From: Malus domestica
Taxonomy: Eukaryota > Streptophyta > Magnoliopsida > Rosales > Rosaceae
Assembly (NCBI RefSeq): GCF_042453785.1
Contig: NC_091668.1
Coordinates: forward strand, 30,257,501-30,321,500
Direction: 5' to 3'
DNA length: 64,000 nt
Under the pieces are notes generated by a model. That model had not been told where the DNA came from. It did not search any database and saw only the letters and a list, made by a program, of their open reading frames with translations. Below are positions 35,690-48,022 of this stretch, in pieces. A program made the position numbers and the translations under genes. Within the stretch, counting starts at the first letter, position 1. Each line of letters begins with the position of its first letter.

Positions 35690-38600
35690 ATGGTGGATGG
35701 GAATGACGACCCGTCGTCGAAGCCGAAAAAGTCGGAGAGCCCTCCGCAGCTGAAGAAATCACGAACCGTCATCACCACCACCGAATCCGACGACGCGGAG
35801 CCCACGACCCCAATCTTCCCGGGCCCACTCTTCCCCGCCGTCCGACGCGTCTCCACCCTCCCTCCCACCTCCCGCCAGTGGCCGCCGCCCGATCGCCCCG
35901 CCTCCTTCTCCTCCTCCTCCTCCTCCTTCAATGCGCCCGCCGACCACCGAGACTTCTCCGACCGCGATTGGGTCTTCCCTTCCCTCGTTGTCCCTCAGAA
36001 CACTTCCAAACGCGGCAAGAAGCTCCCCTCCTCCTCCTCCACTGATTCCCGTGCCGCGCATGCTAATAAGCTGGTGGACGCGCCGCAACGGATCGCCTCT
36101 CAGCCTCCTCCTGCGGCCTCGGTCCCGAAGCCGGAGGCTGAGAGGAAGAAATTGAAGGTGGTGCCGAATCTAACCTCTGCCTCTTCTGCTAGTGAGTCGA
36201 CTCGGCCGAGTTCGAGGCGGACTGCGGAGTCCAAGCGTTCTTTGTTACTAGTTGTGGTAAACCATTTTACTCCAAAACTGTCAGTAAATTCTCAGCTCAA
36301 CTACTTAATTTTCTGATACTATTTTCCAAATTTATAGATTCCTCCCCTAGATTTTAGGAAATAAAGATCAAACAAATATTCTAGGTCAAAGCTATTTTCC
36401 TATGCCCCCTAGATTTTAGTAAATGTTCCATTTAGACACCCTGGTGAATAGAATTAAGAAAAAATAATGAGAATAAAGATTGAAATTTACTACTTGTTTA
36501 GGTTTTCACCACTCATTTGGGGATTTTTTGTTATTGGAAATTTAAACTAAAATCTAAAAATCATTTAAAATTTTCTATAAAAAAAAAAGGGTGACCCCGA
36601 GTCAACAAGCCTCCTGCAAAAATCGAGGGAACGGCTATCTACACAGCCTTACCCTTGCTTTGCAAAGAGGCTTTTCCACGGCTTGAACCCGTGACATTTT
36701 GGTCATAGAGGAGCAACCTTTCCCTATGTCTAGTCGCATTTTCTATCAAAAATTTAAATAAAACATTCTTGATCTTTTATTTCTTGAACATTTGTCTGTG
36801 TGCTTGCTGCAGTTGTATGCTTCGTTTCAACTGTTGTTCAGGCAGCAGTTTCTCTATTGAGATAACTGAAAATGCAAAAACACTTGGTTTTTCTAGGGGG
36901 AGAAGCAGTTTCCCTATGTCTACGTCACACTTTCAAGTTGTTTAACTTCGTCAAATATGAGCGAATCTTCTAAAGTTCAAGATGTAAACAGAAAATTAGG
37001 TTATGTTTACTTGTACTATAGTCTAGTGGTATTCCTCTTCACTTGTTGAGAGGTCTTAGGTTTGATTGCCATAGATGGGGAGTTCGATACCAAAAATTAT
37101 TATGACTGTCCCATCATGTGGCTTAGCTCAAATCCCTCCACGCCTTTGTGTAAATATATTGTTGTATTAGACAAAAAAAAGAACAGAAAATTATGTTCAA
37201 TTATTTTGCGCCTCCTTTGTAATAGATCTTTATTAAACAAGAGCTCCTGGTGGTGTCCTTTTGGATTGTTGAAATTATGATTTTGACAATTTTGTATTAA
37301 CTTCTGTTGCAGCTCACTTTCACTTGTATATTATCTGTACCTTATGCAGTTTATCTCCGGCAGAGAGTTTCAGAACTTGAGGTACGTTTCATGGTTTCAA
37401 CAACTTTTAAGTAGACCTTTGATTCTTTGTTTCACATCTTAATAGTTGATTATGCTGCTTTTTCAGGAATGGTGTAACCCTAAAAATATGGATTCAAATA
37501 GCAGCATTAAGGATTTTCTGGTGGAGAAGAATCCACCACTGTTTCATTTTAGTGCTGAAAGGAGAACTGTTGCTTTGTATACTGTGGTCTTTTCGATTAC
37601 TATCCCATTTGTATTGTACAAACATCTTGATTCTCTTTCCCAACTAAGGAGTCTCTCAAAACGGATCAAGAATAACAACGAGGAGGTTCCCATAAAGAAG
37701 AGGATTGCATATATGGTTGATGTGTGTTTCTCCGTCTATCCATATGCCAAACTGCTTGCTCTTCTCTTTGCAACGATGTTTCTTATAGGGTTTGGTGGAT
37801 TGGCATTATATGCAGTCAATACAAACAGCTTCGCTGAAGCTCTTTGGCTCTCATGGACTTTTGTTGCTGATTCTGGAAACCATGCTGACACAGAAGGCAT
37901 CGGGCCAAGGATAGTTTCTGTCTCTATTAGTTCAGGAGGCATGCTAATATTTGCAATGATGCTTGGGCTTGTTTCTGATGCTATATCAGAGAAGGTTGAT
38001 TCACTGCGGAAAGGGAAGAGTGAAGTCATTGAAAGGGACCACATCCTCATTCTTGGATGGAGTGACAAATTGGTAGGCTCTCGAGCATCTTTATATTGGA
38101 TACACCCTCCATCTAAATTTCATGGGCTGCCTTCAAACTTCAAAGTGATATCTCAAACCTGCATTACCTTTAAACTTTTGTCTTTTTGAGGTATCAACTT
38201 TAGTTTCAGATTTGTGATGTGATTCAAATGTTACGGGATTTCATTCGACTTAAATGTCTTCAAAATTATAATGATATGAGAACACCAACTTAGTTTTCTG
38301 CACAGACCAAAAGGAAAAAGGAACTTAGCAGTTTGCATGACTATAGTTGGTAGTCTTCAAGTGTCTTCTCCATCTTGCTGCTTTAATATGTTTTTAGATT
38401 TGTACTTTTGGTAGTTAGTACAGACTACTGTATGGGTAATTATAGTTGTCAATAGGGACTTCATTTTAACTGACTTAACAGATAGCTTCTTTGTAAGTAC
38501 ATGTTTTTCTTACAATTGAAATGTGATCTTTGAAGGCCCCTGAACCTCCCCATCCTTATCCTGTATGAAATTAAGCTCATTTGATCTTATAAAAGAGGTC

Positions 38601-41600
38601 GTCAGTAGGAGTTTTGTAGTTAAGGAGTCAAACAGCAAAGAAAGAAGGGGAAATCAAAGTTGATGTATTTTATGCTGCAGGGTTCACTTCTAAAGCAGCT
38701 AGCAATAGCAAACAAGAGTGTTGGTGGTGGAGTTGTCGTTGTACTTGCTGAAAGAGACAAGGAGGAAATGGAGCTGGATATAGCAAAGCTTGAATTTGAC
38801 TTCATGGGGACTTCGGTTATATGCAGAAGTGGCAGCCCTCTTATACTGGCCGACCTGAAGAAGGTATCTTTGACACTTTTCTCTTTTACCCTACTACTAC
38901 TACCGATTTAGCTTTTGTTTCATTGGAAGGTTCAATATTAATTTCCTATCTCTCTCTCTCATATGGTTGCAGTTCAGAATCTTCAGATTAAGTTATATTT
39001 TTTCATATGCAGGTCTCAGTTTCAAAAGCACGTGCTATCATTGTATTGGCATCTGATGAAAACGCAGATCAGGTTATTTCCTATATCAGATCTCCTCTTA
39101 CGGTTCTCAAATGTTTACATGCACGTCAGACTTTAGTTACATTGGCTGTAATATGTTTCCAGAGTGATGCACGTGCTTTGAGGGTTGTGCTCAGCCTTAC
39201 AGGGGTGAAAGAGGGCTTGAGGGGTCATGTTGTCGTAGAGATGAGTGACCTTGACAATGAGCCTCTGGTGAAGCTTGTTGGAGGAGAACTCATTGAAACA
39301 GTTGTAGCACATGATGTGATTGGACGGTTGATGATACAGTGTGCTCTGCAACCTGGTCTTGCACAGGTAACTCTAATAGAGATTTAGTCCACCTATATGT
39401 TTCTCGGATAATAAGCTACACCTTTTAAAACATGTACATAAAGACTAGATCTTTTCTTCTCTATTTATATTTCTGAGTTCAATAAATGTATTTCTATTCC
39501 TATTTGAGTATAGCCTAGGAGAAAAAGTTCACTGGGGCGATTAGGGCTGGAAAAATGGACAGAGGCCTGATGAGCCAGCCAATGTGACCCATTTTATGGC
39601 CATGAAACGACATGACCTGGCCCGAGCCCTAGCTTGAGGCTGACACTATGTATTTAGTTATATTTAAACTTGTTAGAGTTGTTGAAATTGCTGCGTTGCC
39701 TTATGCTGGACTGGGGGTATTAGTGTAGTCATCTAGGTTTGTAGCCTTTCTTGTTATATAAATCATTTTGAATGTGATGGGGTTAACTTAATCAATTAAA
39801 ACTATTTTAACGAACCTTATGAAGTACTTTTTTTTTTTGAGAAGAAACAATTTTATTAAAGAATAGAGAAATACATTATTCAAAACATCAGATTGTAAAG
39901 TATCTCTTTAGCAAAACTAATAACCATACATGCTTCAGAATTTGTTTTAGAAAATATATTTTTACTAATTTATCATTTTTTCTTTGGTCAGATATGGGAG
40001 GACATATTGGGTTTTGAGAATGCTGAGTTTTACATCAAAAGGTGGCCTCAACTGGATGGTCTTCGTTTTCAGAATGTGCTTATTTCATTTCCTGATGCAA
40101 TTCCTTGTGGAATTAAGGTTGCTGCAGATGGTGGAAAGATAATCTTAAATCCGGATGATAATTATGTTATGAAAGAAGGGGATGAAGTTCTTGTTATAGC
40201 GGAAGATGATGACACTTATGCTCCTTGTCCCTTTCCAGAGGTTAGTGAAGTATGGATGCCCCAGCAGTAACTCAAGTAACTCCATTGTAGAAGAAAATAT
40301 TTTGGACTCCCGGTTGATGAATCCCCATTATACAGGATTACAACTGAACAAGATTTTTTTTAGAATTAACAGGAAAGCAGATTGTTAACTAGGTCTGAAC
40401 ACAGTCACTGTATTCTCATTATCATTCTTTTCTTTTGTCCTGAGACCAGCACAGCTTTATAAAAATGAATATAGAATTCTGTTAAGTCTAGGGCATGCAA
40501 TCGACATTATATTTTCCTATGATGCATGCCAAATCAGAAATGATTACATCTAACATTCCTGAGCACATGTTGTGTCCTTTGTGCAGGTTTGTGCAGGCTG
40601 CTGTCCAAAGACAGTTGAACCTCCCAAGTACCCCGAGAAGATATTGTTTTGCGGCTGGCGTCGGGATATAGACGATATGATTATGGTAATCAGTTAATAT
40701 TGTGTCATCAATATTATCTACAAGTCTACAACCTAGCTGGATTGGACAGGCTGGCTAAGACAATCACATTCTCTCTCTCTCTCTCTCTCTCTTAACTGGA
40801 TGTACCTTTGGTGGACTACTGCTTCCTGATTTTTGATTAAGAAAGTTACTTTTGCCTTTACCAATTTTTTTGTCATGGAACAGTAAAGGGAAACAATTGT
40901 GAAAATGAATTGGTAATTTTAAACTAGTAAGTTGGGTTGAAGCATAGAACTCAGGTTGAGCTCCAACTTGATGTGTTGTTGAATATCCGTTTCTCAGGTT
41001 CTAGAGGCATTCCTGCCTCCAGGTTCAGAACTTTGGATGTTCAATGAAGTTCCTGAAAAAGAAAGAGATAAGAAACTTACAGATGGTGGACTGGATGTTT
41101 CTAGATTGGAGAACATTAAGCTTGTCCACAGAGAAGGAAATGCTGTGATCAAACGACATTTAGAGAATCTTCCTTTGGAGACTTTTGATTCTGTAAGTTT
41201 GATTCTCTCTCTATGATAGGCGTATGTTTACCTTTTCTGTATATCTTTACTCCTTTCTTTAGTTTAAGTTTTTCTTTCCAGCAGAAAATCCAAGGGGCTT
41301 AACTGTTAAAATTTATTGGGAACTTCTAATCCCTTAAACCTAGTAATCTAACATGAAGGGCTTCATGAAAAACTTCTTTCCCCAGAGCCACATTGCAAAC
41401 TTATTTTAACTATTTTACATGATTTTTTTAATAAGAAACACACATTTTATTAAGAATAATAATGTATAAAGGGTGGGGCTGCACCCAAAATTCACCTGAA
41501 AAGAAGCAATACGGAGTATCTTAACTGGAATTAAGACACAGCTACCTTCCAAGTTAATTAAATGTCCCAAGGAGCTACTTCGGCTGCACAAACTTCAAAT

Positions 41601-43230
41601 ACAATAGAATGCTATTTTTGTTGGACATAAATGAGTATCTTTGAAATTTTCTTGTGTACAATTTATTCTTTAGCTGATTTGCTAACTCTTTAAGTGCACA
41701 GATATTAATTCTTGCAGATGAATCACTAGAGGACTCTGTTGTTCATTCTGACTCAAGATCACTTGCCACTCTTCTCCTCATTCGAGATATACAGGTAACT
41801 TCAATCGCTTCGTCCTACCACAGGCATGTAATAGTGCTATCTGTGATCAGTGATATACATCCATCCAACATCATTGAAGATGTTGGGACTCAAATCGGTT
41901 TTGTAAATTTTGTGTTGTGGTTATAATAAAACTAGTTCACTTCATGTTACACCATTTTCACTTCTACTCTTGTGTGTATTTCAAGTCTATCACTATTCTG
42001 CTTGTTGTATCACTAAAGCTATCCAAAGCAGAATCACAAATTTCATAGTGTGAATTTCTGGAGTTGTGACTAGACTACTAATATAAGCTACCTCTTTACT
42101 TTTGGATTGCAGTCAAAGCGTCTCCCTGACAAAGATACAAAGCCAACTTCTTTGCGATTATCAGCATTTTCGCACAGCTCTTGGATCCGTGAAATGCAGC
42201 AAGCTTCGGACAAGTCGATCATAATTAGTGAAATTCTGGATTCTAGGACTAGAAACTTGGTCTCAGTTTCTAGAATCAGTGATTATGTGCTATCAAATGA
42301 ACTGGTTAGTATGGCGCTGGCAATGGTGGCTGAAGACAAGCAAATTAATCGTGTCCTTGAGGAGCTATTTGCTGAAGAGGTACTCTCGGTGCCCTGTTTC
42401 ATGCTTCTATTTTATATAAACGTATGATAAAATGGTTTATAATTGTATTTAGTTAATCATTATCTTGAGCTCGGAAAAATGTAGATATTCTATCCCTCTG
42501 TAGAAGTTTCATCCATATTATGTCATATAAATAACCTCTCGTCCCGGGCACTATCATTTTCAACTCTGCAATGCTAATTCTTATGAAGTTTCTGTCATAT
42601 GGAAATCTGAGCTTGTAAGGACAGAAATATTTGTGCCAGCTTCGGTAGAAGAAGTGCCACTTCCGAAGTATAAATTGCTCTGTATTTTTAAAAGTTATTC
42701 CTCAGTCAGTCTCCCTCCGCTCCTCACCACATACAATTTCAAAAACACACTGATTTCGGACAAATCTCAACCTGTGCACATAGCATCGAAGCTATCATGA
42801 ATATAGTGGTATCCATTGTATCTCCCGTCATTTATTTATTTTTTATTATTTCCACTATATATGATCATGGATATTTCTTTACTTATTTTCGTGTGAGCTA
42901 TAGTCTTCAGCACTTTTAATTATAAATCGGTGATATAAGCTTCTGTTTTAATTAGCGATCGAACTTCAAAACTAAATGACTAGAGCTTTGAATTATTTTG
43001 TGCTGGAACAGGGAAATGAGATGTGCATTAAACCAGCAGAACTCTATTTATATGACCAGGAAGAACTCAGCTTTTACGATATTATGCTCAGGGGTCGTCA
43101 AAGACAGGAAGTTGTGATTGGATATCGTCTTGTAAACACAGAGCGAGCCATAATTAATCCAGCACCGAAGTCAGAGCGAAGGAAATGGTCCCATGATGAC
43201 GTTTTCGTTGTTATCTCTGTAAGTGAATGA
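35690..43230 (+). CDS. POLLUX: POLLUX/DMI1-type nuclear-envelope cation channel
   Basis: Twelve exons: 35690-36256, 37313-37381, 37467-38072, 38681-38863, 39013-39072, 39163-39366, 39992-40240, 40587-40685, 40998-41192, 41702-41794, 42113-42379 and 43012-43230. All phases agree, giving 936 residues. The N-terminus is long, Ser/Pro-rich and disordered. A membrane segment (TFTCILSVPYAVYL) follows, then the pore region with filter ADSGNH at 346-351 (S at 348), then GMLIFAMMLGLVSDAISE and two cytosolic/nucleoplasmic RCK-type domains (HILILGWSDKL, CRSGSPLILADLKK, KILFCGWRRDIDDMI). It resembles POLLUX/DMI1 more than CASTOR in the linker and C-terminus. These channels carry K+ or Ca2+ across the nuclear envelope and are needed for symbiotic Ca2+ spiking in legumes. 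Non-nodulating plants keep the gene for mycorrhiza or root functions. The first exon boundary (GTTGTG|GTAAAC) is the least certain. Confidence 0.95.
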
Positions 43231-43422
43231 AACCTCAGTTTACCGATGTGCTAAAATGGTCTCCACTCCCAACCCTACTGATTTAACCTGTTCACGGCAT
43301 TAGTTACTGTCTACTGTAATACTTGAAGAGAATTCCGTCATAGTTTTTTAAATGGCGGTTCTTACTGGAGTTTATGACATCCCCTTCCGCTTGAAAATTG
43401 TTGGTATATACAACTGATGTTT

Positions 43423-43470
43423 AGGATTCATACAGCCGACCTCACTTAGTGGGATAAAGCTTGGTTGTTG
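43423..43470 (+). mobile_element. RTE/SINE 3' tail remnant
   Basis: AGGATTCATACAGCCGACCT and CACTTAGTGGGATAAAGC, followed by a short TTG-containing tail, match the 3' end of the RTE LINE at 50331. It lies about 190 bases past the POLLUX stop, possibly in its 3' UTR. Apart from this, 43231-44397 shows no gene. Confidence 0.6.
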
Positions 43471-44397
43471 TATTGACGATTGATGTTTGTCCCTGAAAGG
43501 GAGTAGTAGTATCAATGGGTTGATGGTAAGTTGGTAACTTAAATCAGAATATGCAACTTAGTTGAGTCGATGACGGGATTAAAAGCGCATTTATGTTGTA
43601 CTATTCGAAGGAAGGTTTTCTTAAGAAATTTGTAGATTTGTATTGTTATGAACAAAATGTTGTATGGAAACATTCCTGAACAACAGTGGATTACTTATTC
43701 AGAAAAGCTCGTCGAACTCTTGATTTCGTAAATTAGGTTAGCTTTTGGTTTGAAACTAAAATTCGATTAATTACGATTTTATGTTAATCTTCGTGTTGGA
43801 AACCTTACTGTCATGTTCTTCATGATATTCTTCTGTTTGTAATCTATTTGTAATGCCCAAAATAAGTTGAGATTAGAGACAAGAGGATGATATGTAAATG
43901 AGGTATTTGTCGATTTTTCCCTTAAATTTGTTTGGAGCTGCAAATTTCTTCTTAGACTTTTATTTTAGTCGATTACTTTCTGAATTTTTATAATTGGTGG
44001 CATCAATTTTCCTCTTGAATTTTAATTTTAGCCGATCACCTCCGTGAACTTTTGTAGTGATTAATTTTCTTCCTGAACTTTAGTTTCTCATAAACCCTAA
44101 AATTCAAACAAAAGGTGTATGGAGTAAATTGGGAAGAGAGAGAAACACTTTGTTGTCTACATTAGAGATAAAATTATATTTCTACAATTATAAAATTAAA
44201 CTTTACGAAAGAAATTAGCTAATTATGAAAGTTAAAGATGTAATTGTTTAAAATTAGAGTTCAAGTGGAAATTCGTCAATTATAAACCTTCCGGAAGTAA
44301 TTGATTAAAATTAAAATTTATAAGGAAATTAGTAGAGAGAATCGACTGGTACCTCATATATAATTCACATTTTTGTTGTTGAACTCAACTAATTTAT

Positions 44398-44762
44398 TTA
44401 TAGTAAAAGCATAATCATCACATCGTATAATTGGCCAATATCTGACATTAATTCATCTAAACTATCGAACTTGGGTACCGGAGAAGGTTGACACTGTTCT
44501 AACCAATTTGAGCCACCCTGTTCACACACTACGTTCAACAATTTGGCAATATGCGCGGTATAAAGTCGCATCAATTCGGAAACAAAAATCTCGATCACAT
44601 GGAAATGTTCATCACATCCATCACCAAACTCTCCATCATCAGCGTTGCTGCTTCTCCAGAACACGGTTTCTCTGACCTTCGCTTCCCTGCATTTTATACA
44701 TGTCCGACGAACGTCACCACAGATCTTCGCGCAAATGGTCACCGGATCGAAAGACTAAAAAA
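44398..44762 (-). other. Orphan open segment, possible terminal exon or gene fragment
   Basis: About 118 codons are open on the minus strand, starting just after a good acceptor-like TTTTTTAG (near 44763) and ending in TAA at 44398. The frame has no ATG at its start and shows a coding-like composition (for example RRTCIKCREAKVRETVFW, LYTAHIAKLLNVVCEQGG, KFDSLDELMSDIGQLYDV). I do not recognise it. It could be the last exon of a lost gene, a captured fragment, or an alternative final exon of the glyoxalase-like gene, whose second exon has a possible donor near 45030. Confidence 0.3.
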
Positions 44763-44930
44763 TCTCAAAGCAAATCTAGGTATGTTCATACTGATTTGGA
44801 TTCACTACATATCCAACTTGTCACTCCGAAAGAACACGAATTAATTATTTAAAGGGTTTTTTTGCAATATACTGGCATATCAAATGCGTTATGAGATATA
44901 TCGGTCTTTGAAAGGTTAAATTGAGACATA

Positions 44931-46948
44931 TTAAAAATGCATATCCAGTCGTTCAATGCACCAATGCATGATAGAATTTTCGTTAACTAAGAGCAAGGCA
45001 AAAAAATGAATTAAGAAAGTACCGTAGAAGGACGACGATGATGACGACGATGACGACAATGAGGAAGACGACGATGCATGGTTTGGGTTGGTGTTGGTGA
45101 TTAGGTTGAGAGGGCATGAGGAGGAGATGGGAAGGACTGGAAGATTATGACAGTTGCAAATTTCAAGCATGTAGCCATCAGGGTCGTGGAAGAAGAGCTG
45201 ATCAACCGTAACTCCGCCTTCTTCGACCTGCGCCGTCACGTACTCTATCTTCATCTCCTCCAGTTTCTGCACCACCACCGCCATGTCTGAGCACTGGAAC
45301 GAGATGTGGTTGTCCTTTGGGTTTATCTTTCTGCATTTCTTTTCCGAGGCATTGATGGTATCCGACTCCAGCAGATGAATTCCCACTCCATGGTTGAACA
45401 GCCTGATCATGATTTAATTAACATTAATCTTAGTTATGATTTAATTAGCTACACCGTAATTGAATTCGAGTTATACATAATTATTTTTGGCACATTTAGT
45501 GCGATAGACATTATTTGTTGGGCCTTAAGAGAGGTTTTTCAGATGTCACGCAACATGTTATTTTACAGTTGAAGACACTTCAAGAAAAAACTTTCCCACA
45601 TTTATATAAAAATAATTAGTTCGTATTTTGAGTACATTGAAAAGTTTATCGGCCTTAGAATGCTCTTTTTGTGGAAAAAATTTTCATTGTAACGAAATAT
45701 GGGTGGTACATCATATATTTTTATAAAAATGCTGAAATTTTTTATTTTTTAAGTTATTAACTTTTTAACACACACATTCTATCATTCATATTATTACACG
45801 TAATGTAACCTCATGTACGGATGAAAAATCTCTCCTCTCTGTGTTCTTTTCATGTGGGTCAAATTGTCATGTGGTCACACGCATAGACACGTAGTCAATG
45901 TGTCCGGCGAGTTATTGATGGAGGGTGTCGGTGTGATGTGTGTTATGCATGAAACATGACGCACAATTAAAATAAAAGAAAACATCGGATCATTTTCTTA
46001 AGAATCCTAAGAAGAATTTTATGATTGTGATCGTGAAAAAAAAATATTTTAAAATTTAAAATTAAATATAAATAGTATTTAATAAAAATTAATCATAATA
46101 TATGATAAATGATCACGATCACAAAATTTTTAAAATCCTTAGGAAAATGATCCGGTCTAAAATACATTCTTAAATTATGATTGTTAAAAAAGGTATTGAA
46201 TTTGACTAATTAATCTTATTTCTATAGAGCTCTAGTATCACATAAACCAGTATTATATTATAAACCAATATTATATTTAGATCCTTCGGTCAAATTGTAG
46301 GTCAAAACAGAGCTGGCAGTGACAACAAGAAATACATTTGTGATACATTTGTGAGAGTTAGAACTCAAATTACAGTACCTAAACCTTAACTCGATCACTT
46401 TCTCCTAGACCAACCCTTGAAAAATGCATCCAAAGTTCCTAGTTACCGTGTGTTCAAGCCTTTTCCTTTTGAAATATATATCAACGTACTGTTATTTACT
46501 CATTAACTTTTACTACTCATACACCCTTGTTAATTTTTACCATTTATCTCTTTCATTTCATTAAATCCGTCAGTTAAAAATTAAGATGAGTGTATGAGAA
46601 GTAAAAGTGGGTGTTTGATCAGCACTACCCTTTATATATGTAGGTCAAATGGTGAGTGATCGACATAGCGTGTGGGTGTTAAATTGGGAAAAAGGATGGG
46701 CATGGAAGTACGAAAGAATACGTACCAAGCTCCCTCAAATTTGAAGGAAGAAGGGCGTTGGATGAGCACAAAACCTAAGACATCCTCGTAGAACCTCACT
46801 GATTTGCTCACCGACTTGCAAACAAATGACACGTGATTTAAACACAGTTGAGGCAGCACCAACTTTGATGCAGATGATGAATACCACCTCTGCTTCTGCT
46901 GCTCCTGTATTTCCCCATCACCAGCATACTCATCACTTCCTGCATTCC

Positions 46949-46952
<4 letters not shown>
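44931..46952 (-). CDS. Glyoxalase-I-like protein (VOC fold)
   Basis: Two exons, minus strand: 46726-46952 and 44931-45402, joined in phase at TG|G (Trp), 232 residues. The core matches plant lactoylglutathione-lyase-like proteins: LCLNHVSFVCKSVSKSVRFY, then RPSSFKFEGAW, then LFNHGVGIHLLE, KINPKDNHISFQCSDM, QVEEGGVTVDQLFFHDPDG and YMLEICNCHNLPVLP. The two histidines (H40 and that in DNHISF) and the Glu in YMLEICN occupy the usual VOC metal-ligand positions. Members are usually called glyoxalase-I-like; methylglyoxal activity is unproven for many, so the substrate is left open. The C-terminus after residue about 185 is an unusual Ser-rich run followed by a hydrophobic stretch and may not be the true end: a possible donor near 45030 could lead to another exon. 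The ATG follows an (AG)n tract. Confidence 0.88.
45984..46160. mobile_element. Foldback MITE in the glyoxalase-like intron
   Basis: The left arm CGGATCATTTTCTTAAGAAT and ATTGTGATCGTG is mirrored by GATCACGATCACAAAATTTT and CCTTAGGAAAATGATCCGG on the right. The core is AT-rich and noncoding. Confidence 0.72.
46495..46628. mobile_element. Foldback MITE, 'ATTCACACACC' family, copy 4 of 4
   Basis: The arms TTTTACTACTCATACACCC and GAGTGTATGAGAAGTAAAAG are inverted, with the AATTTTTACC core motif shared with other copies. It lies in the intron of the glyoxalase-like gene, close to exon 1. Confidence 0.55.

Positions 46953-46980
<28 letters not shown>
46953..46980 (-). repeat. (AG)n microsatellite abutting the glyoxalase-like start codon
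   Basis: Fourteen AG units on the minus strand run directly into the ATG at 46952, so they form the end of the 5' leader. The CMC4 leader carries the same kind of tract next to its start codon. Confidence 0.88.
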
Positions 46981-47541
46981 AAGTTATTGGTGTATGTGGT
47001 GATGACTGATGAAAGAATAACGCGCGTATATAAAGAAAGGCAGACAAGCAGGTAGATATATCGGGTCCACATATATCATTCAAAGTAAGAAAGAAGATTC
47101 CAGAAAGTGTTCAAAGTTTTGAAAAAAAAAAATCGAAGTGTGTCTGCATCTCCATTCACTTTTGTTCTGTCATTTTTTTCAACTATGACATTATCTACAC
47201 TATGTAGAAGTGATGTGCTTAATCTTATAATAAGTTAATAATAATGTAGTTTAAATTTGTTTTTTATGAGAATTAAACTTGAAAAAAAAAATTACTAGAC
47301 AATAATACTATGTGACCACTTTTGTTTTGTCATTAATTTAACTCTTTAGAATATTAGTATGTCCTTCAAACTTGGGCCATGTTTACTTACACGTAATAAG
47401 AATAAGATTCATCGTGATTATTGATTTTCTTGCATTTATTAAAATATGAATATGAAAATTATTTTACCTCTTAACATTCACATGTCTGTAAAGTTACTAG
47501 CATGTGAAATTAAAAAAATATAAATTTTCTCATTAAATTAA

Positions 47542-48022
47542 GAGTAAATTGTAGCAATGATCCTTCAATTTTAATCAAATTTGAGCAATGATCCTGCAAC
47601 TAAAAATCCATTATTATCGATTCCTCAACAGTTGAGGCTCAACTTATCAAAATGTGTAGCTATAGTCATTTTCATTAGTTTCATCAAAATTTTGTCAAAA
47701 TAAGTTATGTTGGAATGACCATTTATACAACTAGGGTCCCTCAACTCATCAAAGTGTGTAATTATGGTCATTTTCGTCAACTACGTCAAATTTTTTGTTA
47801 AAACGAGTTATGTTGGAAGGATCATTGCTACAATTGGATTAAAGTTAAGGGACTATTTCTCTAGTTGAATTAAAGTTGAGGAACCAATATTAATGAATTT
47901 TTAGTTGAGGGACCATAACTGCACGTTTTGATGAGTTGAGGGACCAATGATAATGAATTTTTAGTAAAGGGACCATTGCTCCAATTGAGTTAAAGTTAAG
48001 GAACTATAACTACAATTTACTC
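47542..48022. mobile_element. MITE-like element with GAGTAAATTGTAG ends
   Basis: GAGTAAATTGTAG at the left is the complement of CTACAATTTACTC at the right. The interior repeats phrases such as GAGGGACCA and AATGAATTTTTAGT in both orientations. ATATAAATTTTCTCATT occurs outside both ends (about 47519 and 48043). The rest of 46981-49612 upstream of the glyoxalase-like gene is AT-rich intergenic DNA with poly-T and TA tracts and no gene. Confidence 0.65.
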
